DNA from: Lachnospiraceae bacterium
Lineage (GTDB): Bacteria > Bacillota > Clostridia > Lachnospirales > Lachnospiraceae
Assembly: GCA_022796475.1 (NCBI GenBank)
Contig: JAAWIS010000026.1
Span: 1 to 40,740, forward strand
Direction of reading: 5' to 3'
Length of the DNA stretch: 40,740 bases
Position numbers and translations under genes: made by a program. Each line of letters starts with the position of its first letter. Position 1 is the stretch's first letter. Under the pieces are notes generated by a model that made no database searches, was not told the origin of the DNA, and saw only the letters and a list, made by a program, of their open reading frames with translations. Below, in pieces: positions 8,396 to 16,024 of this stretch.

Positions 8396-9870
8396 AATTC
8401 CTCTCCCTTCTGGACAATTTCCAATGCCTGCAAAACAGCTCTTGCCTGGTTAACATACTGCTGATAAACCTGCTCCGGCTGGCTGGATACACCAATCCTT
8501 CCGCTGCTTCTTACAAACAGCTTCCCATCTTTTGCAGAAACAAGCTGGACAGGCGTGCAAAAATCCATATCTCCGGAAAAATCCAGATAACCGATCATGC
8601 CTCCGTAAAGTCCTCTTTTGTGCTGTTCCAGCTCATAAATCAACTGGCTGTTTTTTAATTTCGGCCCGCCGGATGATATTCCTGCCGGAAGGAAAGCCTC
8701 CACTGCATCCAGACCGTCCAATCCCTTTAAAATCCGCCCGCTGACAGCAGAGCTTAGATACATCCTGTGCAGACAGCGGCAGATTCCTCCATATGATTCC
8801 TGCTTTATAGTATTAATCCGGCATATCTTTCCCATATCATTTCTTCCCAAATCAAGAAGAACATGGTGCCATGCCTGTTCTTCCTGATTTGCTGACAGCT
8901 CCCGCTCCAGCCTGACATCTTCTTTCTTTGATTCTCCACGGGAACATTTCCCAGTCAATATTGAGGTATACAGCCGTTCTCCGCTAAGCTTTATGAAAGA
9001 TCCCGGGGATGTGGCGGCAATTTCCATTCCATCCACAGAAAGATAACACATGTAGGGCTGTGGGTTAAACATCCGCAGTACCCGGTACACATCCAGAATG
9101 CTTCCCTCTATCTCTGCCTCCATGCAGTTGGAAAGTACCATTCCAAAGCTATCGCCTTCCCGAATATACTCTCCGCACATTTCTGCTGTCAGGCAGTAGT
9201 CCTCCTGATCAAGCATTGGTTCGAATTCCTTTGTAACCTGAAAGGTTTCACGGGAGTTTCTGGAGTCAGGACTTTTCCGAATCAAATCTTCCAGCTCCTT
9301 TAACTCATTCTCTGCCCGGAAATAGTCTGCTTCTAAATCAGTTGCATCGATATTTGCGATAAGCATAATCTTTTGGCGGAAATGGTCAAAAGCAATCACC
9401 TTATCAAAAAGCATTAGCTGGGCGTCAAAAAAACCCTCCTTTTCTTTCGCGCTCCCCAAAACAGAAGGTTCTTTATATTTCATAAAGTCATAAGAAAAAT
9501 ACCCTGCAAAACCGCCTGTAAAACCTGGCATCTCAGGCAGCTTCAAACTTCGGTAATCCTTTAAAATATTCCGGATCACTGCCTTTGGATCCTTGGTTTC
9601 CTTGGTCTTTGTCCGTTTCGGCCCGTTAATCGTAACCACGCCGTCCTTACATGTCAGCCTCATAACCGGAGCGTAACCTAAATACGTATACCGCCCCCAA
9701 TTGGCTCTGTCATCTCCGCTTTCAAACAGATAGCAGGGTTCTCCTGTTCCTTTTAGTATTTTCAGAACTTCCACAGGCGTCCTTAAATCTGCATATAATT
9801 CCCGGCTCACAGGGATCCGTTTATAAGCTCCTGTTGAAGCCAGCTTTTTTGCTTCCTCCATGGTTATCAT
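8392..9870 (-). CDS. Anthranilate/aminodeoxychorismate synthase component I-like protein, probable pseudoenzyme
   Basis: The 492-residue protein has the chorismate-utilising fold of TrpE and PabB: an N-terminal domain (1-200) and the core (about 225-485). Scaffold motifs remain: LDLGRND, PAGxSSGGPK and GLYGGMIGYL. Positions conserved across the family are changed: QVVLSQR to GMVLSNC, SSPE to TSPG, AGT to TGK, AEH to AWH (a Mg-binding Glu), VMH to RMY (the catalytic His), PAGT to PAGI, AIRT to PVQL (the substrate-binding Arg), and the final ExEYEE Mg-binding Glu residues to Val/Gln. Family knowledge predicts no chorismate amination. No stop or frameshift is present, so the loss of residues is not simple decay. 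The start has AGGAGG seven bases upstream. It follows metH by 20 bases and is coupled to the glutaminase-like gene. The true role is unknown. Confidence 0.85.
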   Translation of the reverse strand: MITMEEAKKLASTGAYKRIPVSRELYADLRTPVEVLKILKGTGEPCYLFESGDDRANWGRYTYLGYAPVMRLTCKDGVVTINGPKRTKTKETKDPKAVIRNILKDYRSLKLPEMPGFTGGFAGYFSYDFMKYKEPSVLGSAKEKEGFFDAQLMLFDKVIAFDHFRQKIMLIANIDATDLEADYFRAENELKELEDLIRKSPDSRNSRETFQVTKEFEPMLDQEDYCLTAEMCGEYIREGDSFGMVLSNCMEAEIEGSILDVYRVLRMFNPQPYMCYLSVDGMEIAATSPGSFIKLSGERLYTSILTGKCSRGESKKEDVRLERELSANQEEQAWHHVLLDLGRNDMGKICRINTIKQESYGGICRCLHRMYLSSAVSGRILKGLDGLDAVEAFLPAGISSGGPKLKNSQLIYELEQHKRGLYGGMIGYLDFSGDMDFCTPVQLVSAKDGKLFVRSSGRIGVSSQPEQVYQQYVNQARAVLQALEIVQKGEEL

Positions 9871-9890
9871 ATCATTTCCTCCTAAGCGCC

Positions 9891-12416
9891 TTATGCTTCC
9901 TTCCTGCTATTTCCAATTATTTCTTCAGCAAAATTCACGGAAGCCATTGCATCCCGGCAATACCGGTCAGCTCCGATGGTGTCTGCGTATTCCTGAGTTA
10001 ATACAGCCCCGCCTACCATAACGTTCACCCATGGCGCTTCCTTACGCAGCCTTTGTATCGTTTCTTCCATACTGGGAACGGTAGTGGTCATCAGAGCACT
10101 AAGGCCCACCACCAGCACATGATCCTGAACCGCCGCTTCCACCACCGCCTGAGGCGGCACATCCTTTCCCAAATCAATTACTTCATAGCCGTAGTTTTCC
10201 AGCAGTACTTTCACTATATTTTTTCCAATATCATGAATATCGCCTTTCACTGTGGCTAAAATTACCTTTCCTTTCGGCTCCTGAACCTGACCAGAACGGC
10301 TCATATGCTCTTTTATCACCTCAAAAGCACTTTTGGCCGCCTCAGCGCTCATCAAAAGCTGAGGCAAAAATACAGAACCTGCTTCAAACCCTTTCCCCAC
10401 CTGATCCAATGCCGGAATCATCTCCTGTCCAATCATTTCCAAAGCATCCCGGCTTTCAAGCTGTTCTCTGGCAGCCAGGGAAGCGGCTTCCTTTAATCCT
10501 CTGACAATTGCCTCAAAAAGTCCTGTTTTTTTATTGCCTCCCTGCCAGTTTTCTTTTCCTCCCAACGTATTGGAACTGACCTTAACCTCTTTTCTGCCGC
10601 TTACGGTATTTTTCGGCTCTGTCTGTACATTGCCATAAATCCGGATGTAATCCCCACACTGGGGATCCATATCTGCTAATGCCCGAAAACTGTAATACGC
10701 CTTCATCATGGCCTCATTATTTGGATTAATGATAGCGGCGCTTAACCCGTCATGAAGGGCCATAGTAAAAAAGGCGGCATTTATGATCTCCCTTTGGGGA
10801 AGCCCAAAGGAAATATTAGACACCCCTAGTACGGTTTTTCCATGCAGCTCATCCCGAACCATGCGAAGTGTTTCCAGGGTAGTCAGCGCTCCCCTGCTGT
10901 CAGAACTGACTGTCATGCAAAGCCCGTCGATTATAATATCTTCCGGTCCAATTCCATAGCCAGCAGCAGTTTTATAAATTTTTTTTGCTACCTGAATCCG
11001 CCCCCTGGCAGTTTCCGGAATTCCGTTTTCATCCAGGCACAGCCCTACTGCTACTCCTCCATATTTGGCCACAAGAGGAAATACGGCATCCATTACTTCC
11101 TGCTTTCCATTTACTGAATTTACCAGTGCCTTTCCATTATAACACCTAAGGGCCCGTTCCATTGCCTCAATATTTGATGTATCAATCTGCAGAGGGAGAT
11201 CCAGCACTGACTGCAGCTCTTTTACTACTTCTTCCATTATGGAAGGTTCATCTATGTCCGGCAGGCCAACATTTACATCTAAAATATGGGCTCCGTTCTC
11301 CTGCTGTGCCACTCCTTCTTTCAGAATATATTCCAAATTATGCTCTTTTAAGGCCTGTTTCAATTTGGGCTTTCCGGTAGGATTGATCCGTTCTCCGATC
11401 AAAACAGGGGCAGCACCGATTACGACAGCCTGGGAATAGGAAGTGACTACTGTACGATTCTTTTTTGGAATCGGTTTTACTTCTAATCCGGAACAAAGGC
11501 TGACGGTTTTTTCAATATGTTCCGGCGTGGTTCCGCAGCAGCCTCCTACCATAAACACTCCCATCCGGGCAATTTCCTGCATTTCCCGGGCAAATTGATC
11601 CGAATCAATATCATAAACCGTTTTGCTGCCTTCGCTTCTGGGCAGGCCTGCATTTGGATTAACAATCACTGGTAAAGAAGATACCTCTAAAAGCTTTTTT
11701 GCAATCGGCTTCATTTGCACTGGCCCAAGTCCGCAGTTTAATCCCAGGGCATCTACCCGAAGCCCCTCTAAAAGGGCTACCACAGTTTCCACATTCCCTC
11801 CGGTTAACAGCTTTCCTTTTTCATCAAACGCCATTGTCGCAAAAACAGGCAGGCTGCAGGTTTCTTTCGCTGCTAACACCGCTGCCTTAACTTCCAGCGT
11901 ATCGCTCATGGTTTCAATTAAAATCAGATCCGCTCCTGCCTCACAGCCAATTTTAATCACTTCTTTATAAAGCTCCACTGCCTGCTCAAATTCCAAATCA
12001 CCCATTGGCTTTAAAAGCTTGCCCGTGGGACCTAAATCCAATGCCACATAATAAGGTTCCAAATCCTGTTCTGCATATCCCTTTTCTCTTTCCTTTTCTG
12101 CTGCTAAAAGCCGTCTTTCTTCAATAAATTCCTTTCTGGCTCTCATTCCGTTTTCCACAGCAGCCTGCAAAATCTCTTCCAGTTTCCACATCCCGCCCCT
12201 GGGATACTTTAACCGGTTTGCACCAAAGGTATTCGTGGTAATGATATTGGCCCCTGCCTGCAGATAGCTTTTATGAATGTCCACAAGGGCCTGAGGATGG
12301 AGAAGATTCCAGGTTTCCGGAAGCTCCCCCGCCTTTAATCCTTTTGCCTGAAGAAGGCTTCCCATTCCGCCGTCAAAAAATACATAATGTTCTTTCATCC
12401 ATTGTAATATGCTCAT
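9891..12416 (-). CDS. metH: Cobalamin-dependent methionine synthase, short form without activation domain
   Basis: MetH moves the methyl group of methyl-tetrahydrofolate to homocysteine through protein-bound cobalamin. The domains appear in the standard order. The homocysteine domain (about 5-310) has zinc ligands in GLNCGLGP and GGCCGTTPEHI. The pterin domain (about 345-600) has LIGERINPTGK. The cobalamin cap and binding domains (about 645-840) have DIHDIGKN with the cobalt-ligating His. The protein stops there, at about 841 residues, so the S-adenosylmethionine-binding activation domain of the E. coli form (about 1230 residues) is absent; a separate gene 36 bases upstream supplies it. The ATG at 12416 was preferred to an in-frame TTG at 12428, although AGGATAGGAAAG just upstream could serve either. 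It lies in a run with metF, which makes its methyl donor. Confidence 0.94.
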   Translation of the reverse strand: MSILQWMKEHYVFFDGGMGSLLQAKGLKAGELPETWNLLHPQALVDIHKSYLQAGANIITTNTFGANRLKYPRGGMWKLEEILQAAVENGMRARKEFIEERRLLAAEKEREKGYAEQDLEPYYVALDLGPTGKLLKPMGDLEFEQAVELYKEVIKIGCEAGADLILIETMSDTLEVKAAVLAAKETCSLPVFATMAFDEKGKLLTGGNVETVVALLEGLRVDALGLNCGLGPVQMKPIAKKLLEVSSLPVIVNPNAGLPRSEGSKTVYDIDSDQFAREMQEIARMGVFMVGGCCGTTPEHIEKTVSLCSGLEVKPIPKKNRTVVTSYSQAVVIGAAPVLIGERINPTGKPKLKQALKEHNLEYILKEGVAQQENGAHILDVNVGLPDIDEPSIMEEVVKELQSVLDLPLQIDTSNIEAMERALRCYNGKALVNSVNGKQEVMDAVFPLVAKYGGVAVGLCLDENGIPETARGRIQVAKKIYKTAAGYGIGPEDIIIDGLCMTVSSDSRGALTTLETLRMVRDELHGKTVLGVSNISFGLPQREIINAAFFTMALHDGLSAAIINPNNEAMMKAYYSFRALADMDPQCGDYIRIYGNVQTEPKNTVSGRKEVKVSSNTLGGKENWQGGNKKTGLFEAIVRGLKEAASLAAREQLESRDALEMIGQEMIPALDQVGKGFEAGSVFLPQLLMSAEAAKSAFEVIKEHMSRSGQVQEPKGKVILATVKGDIHDIGKNIVKVLLENYGYEVIDLGKDVPPQAVVEAAVQDHVLVVGLSALMTTTVPSMEETIQRLRKEAPWVNVMVGGAVLTQEYADTIGADRYCRDAMASVNFAEEIIGNSRKEA

Positions 12417-12452
12417 TTTTTTGCCCAACTTTCCTATCCTGAACTCTTCTCT

Positions 12453-13100
12453 TTAAGATTCTCTCCGGTAACTGCAGTCAGTCGCTTCACAGCCTTCACA
12501 GCCTTTTACCTGGCAGGATCCCGGTTTTTGGCTTATGCCCATTACTGCTGTCACCGATTTTGACGGCATCATCAAGTAACTGTCCGTCAGTTTAATTCCA
12601 ATCCGCTTTCCTGCCTCCAGTGCATCCAAAAGATTAGGCTGGCACTCCAGCGGAAAATCTCCGTAGCCAGGACTGAATCTAGGCCGAAGATACTGTTTTT
12701 CTTGTTCCAGTGCAGTTTTCATACTGGTGCAAATGCGGTTGCAGTAGTCTTCTATCATGGCTGCTGATGCCGCCTGAAGCACAACAGCCCGGCTAACCTG
12801 GATCTTGTTATACCTCTGAATCAAATGATCGGCTCCTGTCCCTAAGGTAGCAGCAAACACAATTACTTGGTCACAGTCTTTCAGGCTGCGGCTTAAATGC
12901 CTGCTTTTTACGTGAAAACAGCCGCCGTCAACTTCATGATCCGGCAAAAGCTTTAACGGATATGTCCGGCTCAAATATTTCGTACAAACTGCCTGCTCTA
13001 ATTCTTTTACACAGTCTTCAACGAAATCTTTCATCTTTTCATCTGGCTCTGCCCTGCCATATCCTAAATACCGAAAAATTTCTTTTCTGTCTGCATCCAT
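12453..13100 (-). CDS. MetH activation-domain protein (separate subunit)
   Basis: The 215-residue protein resembles the vitamin B12-dependent methionine synthase activation region, encoded here as its own gene. In the fused enzyme this domain binds S-adenosylmethionine and helps the reductive remethylation of inactivated cobalamin. Features seen are an N-terminal YLGYGRAEPD segment, VFAATLGTGADHLI, RPRFSPGYGDFPLECQ (matching the RPApGYpacPdh type motif region) and LTDSYLMMPSKSVTAVMGIS. The C-terminus is rich in Cys (CQVKGCEGCEATDC), which could bind metal. AGGAGG lies eight bases before the ATG. It is 41 bases from metF and just upstream of metH, consistent with one operon. Split MetH systems are known in other bacteria (for example Thermotoga); the exact redox partner is not visible here. 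Confidence 0.85.
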   Translation of the reverse strand: MDADRKEIFRYLGYGRAEPDEKMKDFVEDCVKELEQAVCTKYLSRTYPLKLLPDHEVDGGCFHVKSRHLSRSLKDCDQVIVFAATLGTGADHLIQRYNKIQVSRAVVLQAASAAMIEDYCNRICTSMKTALEQEKQYLRPRFSPGYGDFPLECQPNLLDALEAGKRIGIKLTDSYLMMPSKSVTAVMGISQKPGSCQVKGCEGCEATDCSYRRES

Positions 13101-13141
13101 TTGCCTTCCTCCTGCTTTCTGCCACCCGCCCGGCAGGAACT

Positions 13142-13999
13142 CTATAAAATTTCAGATAAACTGTCCTGAATCCTGGCAGCCACATCTGGCTTATTCATGG
13201 TATAAACATGAATTCCATTTACTCCATTTGCAATCAGATCGATAATCTGTTCCGTCGCATATACGATCCCTGCCTGTTTCATGGCTGCCGGATGATCCCC
13301 GAACCGATCTACAATTGCCTTAAACCGTGTTGGAAGATAGGTTCCGGACATCTGGCAGATCCGTTTAATCTGGGAACGGTTGGTAACTGGCATAATTCCT
13401 GCAATTACTGGAACGGTAATCCCTTTCTCCCGAATCCGGTACAAATAATTATATAAAATATTATTGTCAAAAAACATCTGGGTTGTAACAAAATCGCAGC
13501 CGGCTTCCACCTTTTCCTTTAAATGAAGAATATCTTCTGTTTTATTGACCGACTCAATATGGCCTTCCGGATAACAGGCTGCTCCAATACAGAAATCCCC
13601 AGCCTGTTTAATGTCATTGATTAACTGGGAAGCATATTGATAATCCTTTTCCACCTTGCCGTCTGCCGGAATATCCCCTCTAAGAGCCAATACATTTTCA
13701 ATCTTTTTTTCCTGCAGCTCACGCAGTACTTGTCCCACCTTTTCCCTGGTTGAAGACACACAGGTTAAATGTGCAAGAGTCGTCACGCCAAATCGTTCCT
13801 GGATGCCGGAAGCTATCTGTACGGTATACTGGCTTGTTCCTCCTCCTGCCCCATACGTAACACTCATAAAAGACGGCTTTCGTTCTGCAATCTGCAGGGC
13901 CGCCTGTTCTACACTGTCATATTTATCCTCTGTTTTTGGAGGAAATACCTCAAAAGAAAGGGTCGGCTGGCCCTTTGATAAAATATCCCGAATTTTCAT
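13142..13999 (-). CDS. metF: Methylenetetrahydrofolate reductase
   Basis: This cytosolic flavoprotein reduces 5,10-methylene-tetrahydrofolate to 5-methyl-tetrahydrofolate, the methyl donor for MetH two genes downstream. The 285-residue barrel has the family features: LSFEVFPPKTE at the start, FMSVTYGAGGGTS, LAHLTCVS, NVLALRGDIP, IGAACYPEGH, and FVTTQMFFDN (flavin and folate contacts). The length matches the bacterial enzyme (about 290). The in-frame ATG at 14008 has its GGGG motif one base away, so the second ATG at 13999, with that motif about ten bases upstream, was chosen. No Cys-rich MetV-like partner gene is adjacent, so nothing here points to the acetogen-type MetVF complex. Confidence 0.94.
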   Translation of the reverse strand: MKIRDILSKGQPTLSFEVFPPKTEDKYDSVEQAALQIAERKPSFMSVTYGAGGGTSQYTVQIASGIQERFGVTTLAHLTCVSSTREKVGQVLRELQEKKIENVLALRGDIPADGKVEKDYQYASQLINDIKQAGDFCIGAACYPEGHIESVNKTEDILHLKEKVEAGCDFVTTQMFFDNNILYNYLYRIREKGITVPVIAGIMPVTNRSQIKRICQMSGTYLPTRFKAIVDRFGDHPAAMKQAGIVYATEQIIDLIANGVNGIHVYTMNKPDVAARIQDSLSEIL

Positions 14000-14080
14000 A
14001 AGTATCATTCCCCTTTTATAGCAAACGGATTGATCTTCCGTTTTCTTCTCTTTTCTTTATAAGCAGTACCATTTCTGCCG

Positions 14081-14953
14081 TTATGAATGATGAAGTATAA
14101 TTTCTGCAATGGGAGAATCAGCCGGCAGAACCAGTATATTCTGATTTCCTGTAAGGGAAGCCTTTGCTGCTTCCAGCGCCCGCATAAACCCATAAAACTC
14201 TGCCTTTTCCGGCGATCCGTAAGCTTCGGCTAAAATCCTCATATATTCAGCCTCTCCTTCCGCCGTAATGGCGGCAGCCTTAGCCTCTGCATCTGATATT
14301 TGGATTGCTATCTCCCGGTCAGTTGTATTCTGAATCACTTTTGCCTCTGCCTGTCCTTCAGCCTCAAAGGTGGCCGCAATCTTATCCCGTTCGGAAATCA
14401 TCCGCTCATAGACAGCAGATTTGTTGTCTGCCGGAAGATCCAGACGCTTTGTTTCTACTGAGAGAACGGTTAAACCGTACTGACTCATATTGCTTCCAAT
14501 ATGGGCCATAATAGCCTGGGAAAGTTCTCCGTCCCTGCCGCTGATTACTTCATTTTGATTCATACTGCTGATTACATTTTTAATGGCATTATATACCGCT
14601 GTATCAATCCTTCGCTCTGCATTTGCCACAGAGCCATTGAGTGTCTGAGCAAAAGTTAAGGGATCGGTAATTCTCCACAAAGCATAGGAATCGCACAGCA
14701 TGGTTTTCTTATCTGCAGTAATTACATCGGAAGGAGCCAGATCGTAAATCAAAAGTTCCTTAGGCAGCGTATCTGCCGACTGGATAAAGGGCAGCTTAAA
14801 GCTTAGGCCTGCAGAATTAATTACTGTTTCAATCCGGCCAAACTGCCGGATTAATTTATATTCATTTTCCCCAGTTACCACCACTGCATTTCCGCCTGCC
14901 ACAATAAGACAGAAAAGCAGTCCCCAAAAAACGATTCTTTTTACTGTCTTCAT
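14081..14953 (-). CDS. hflC: SPFH/band 7 protein HflC
   Basis: HflC pairs with HflK to form a membrane-anchored cage which, in E. coli, surrounds and modulates the FtsH protease. The 290-residue protein has one N-terminal membrane helix (about 8-27). The band 7 domain follows (EYKLIRQFGRIETVINSAGLSFKLPF). A coiled-coil region rich in Ala/Glu comes next (AEGQAEAKVIQNTTDREIAIQISDAEAKAAAITAEGEAEYMRILAEAY, within about 195-250). The C-terminus (LVLPADSPIAEIIL) is typical of HflC. The start codon follows an AGGAGG that lies inside the last codons of hflK, five bases before it. No ftsH gene is present in this window. Confidence 0.9.
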   Translation of the reverse strand: MKTVKRIVFWGLLFCLIVAGGNAVVVTGENEYKLIRQFGRIETVINSAGLSFKLPFIQSADTLPKELLIYDLAPSDVITADKKTMLCDSYALWRITDPLTFAQTLNGSVANAERRIDTAVYNAIKNVISSMNQNEVISGRDGELSQAIMAHIGSNMSQYGLTVLSVETKRLDLPADNKSAVYERMISERDKIAATFEAEGQAEAKVIQNTTDREIAIQISDAEAKAAAITAEGEAEYMRILAEAYGSPEKAEFYGFMRALEAAKASLTGNQNILVLPADSPIAEIILHHS

Positions 14954-14958
14954 CCAGT

Positions 14959-15975
14959 TTACTCCTCCTCTCCAGGCACAGACCCGCTGCTTTCCCGGGT
15001 GCTTCCCTCCTGAATAAAGCTGTCTAATGGCAGCATCGTGCTCACTTCTCCCGTTCCGTCAATCACCACTTTCATTCCTGGCAGCACGTCTTCCATAGTT
15101 TCATAAAACATTCGCTGCCTGGTAACTTCCGGGTTCTTTGCATACTCTGCATACATGGCATTAAACTTTGCTACTTCGGCATTGGCTTCATTAATCCGTT
15201 TTGCTTTGGCAGACTCTGCTTCCTGCATGATCTGATCCACCCTGGCCTCTGCCTGGGGAAGCTTTTCATTCCGGTATTTATTGGCATTATTAATGGCTGT
15301 TTCTTTTCCTTGTTTGGCTGTTTCCACTGCCTTAAATGCTTCCATTACTTCCACAGTAGGCGGTTCCGAATCCTGAATCGTTACATTCACCACCTGAAGG
15401 CCAATGTCCTGCTGCTCCAGCTTATTAATCACCAGCTCTTTAATCTTCCCCTGAATCTCTGTTTTCCCTGTTGTCAAAACTGAATCCACATCATAACCGC
15501 CAATCACAGTGCGGATACAGGCCTGGCTGATATTTCTTAAAATCAATACGGGATCCTGGGAAGCATAGACGGCCTTTACCGGATCTGCCACCTTATACTC
15601 CACAAAAAAATCTACGTTGACAAAATTATAGTCATTGGTTATCATCAGGGAATCTTCTTCCAGGCTTTCATTGCTTTCCTGACTGTAGCCTACGGCAAAC
15701 CCCTGGATCGTCGTATTTACTTTCCGCACCTTCTGAATCAAAGGAATCTTAAAGTGAAGCCCCGGTTCTGCAACAGCCTTGGCTATGCCAAAGGTGGTAA
15801 CCACTGCTTGTTCCTGTTCCTGAATATTATAAAATGACCCAGTTCCAAAAACCAGTGCCAGAATAATCAGCAAAAAAAGCGTTCCGGTTTTCCTCATAAA
15901 ATGCCTGGCTTTTCCTGCTTTCTGCTTCATCTCCTTTTTCATTTCCTCAAATCTTGGATCCACTGTTTCCATCAT
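14959..15975 (-). CDS. hflK: SPFH/band 7 protein HflK
   Basis: The 338-residue partner of HflC has a short cytosolic N-terminus and one membrane helix (about 30-49). The band 7 domain includes NIQEQEQAVVTTFGIAKAVAEPGLHFKIPL. A helical region follows (GKETAINNANKYRNEKLPQAEARVDQIMQEAE) with LPLDSF near the C-terminus. Motif order and length fit HflK better than stomatin or flotillin. It is the first gene of the hflKC-metF-metH run and lies 50 bases after the hybrid kinase gene, from which it may be read. The start has AAGG five bases upstream. A functional link between hflKC and the methionine genes is not known to me and may only be shared transcription. Confidence 0.9.
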   Translation of the reverse strand: MMETVDPRFEEMKKEMKQKAGKARHFMRKTGTLFLLIILALVFGTGSFYNIQEQEQAVVTTFGIAKAVAEPGLHFKIPLIQKVRKVNTTIQGFAVGYSQESNESLEEDSLMITNDYNFVNVDFFVEYKVADPVKAVYASQDPVLILRNISQACIRTVIGGYDVDSVLTTGKTEIQGKIKELVINKLEQQDIGLQVVNVTIQDSEPPTVEVMEAFKAVETAKQGKETAINNANKYRNEKLPQAEARVDQIMQEAESAKAKRINEANAEVAKFNAMYAEYAKNPEVTRQRMFYETMEDVLPGMKVVIDGTGEVSTMLPLDSFIQEGSTRESSGSVPGEEE

Positions 15976-16024
15976 TTCTGCCTTTCTTTCGTTTTAGCTT
16001 ATTAGTGCCCCCGGACCGGCAGAT

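Noticed and set aside
7742-9870. Naming the pair pabA/pabB or trpG/trpE
   Set aside because: The fold fits, but the catalytic residues of both subunits are missing, so a biosynthetic name would mislead.
14009-14080. Possible terminator between hflC and metF
   Set aside because: AAACGGA/TCCGTTT forms a 7-bp stem but has no T run, so a transcript break is not supported.
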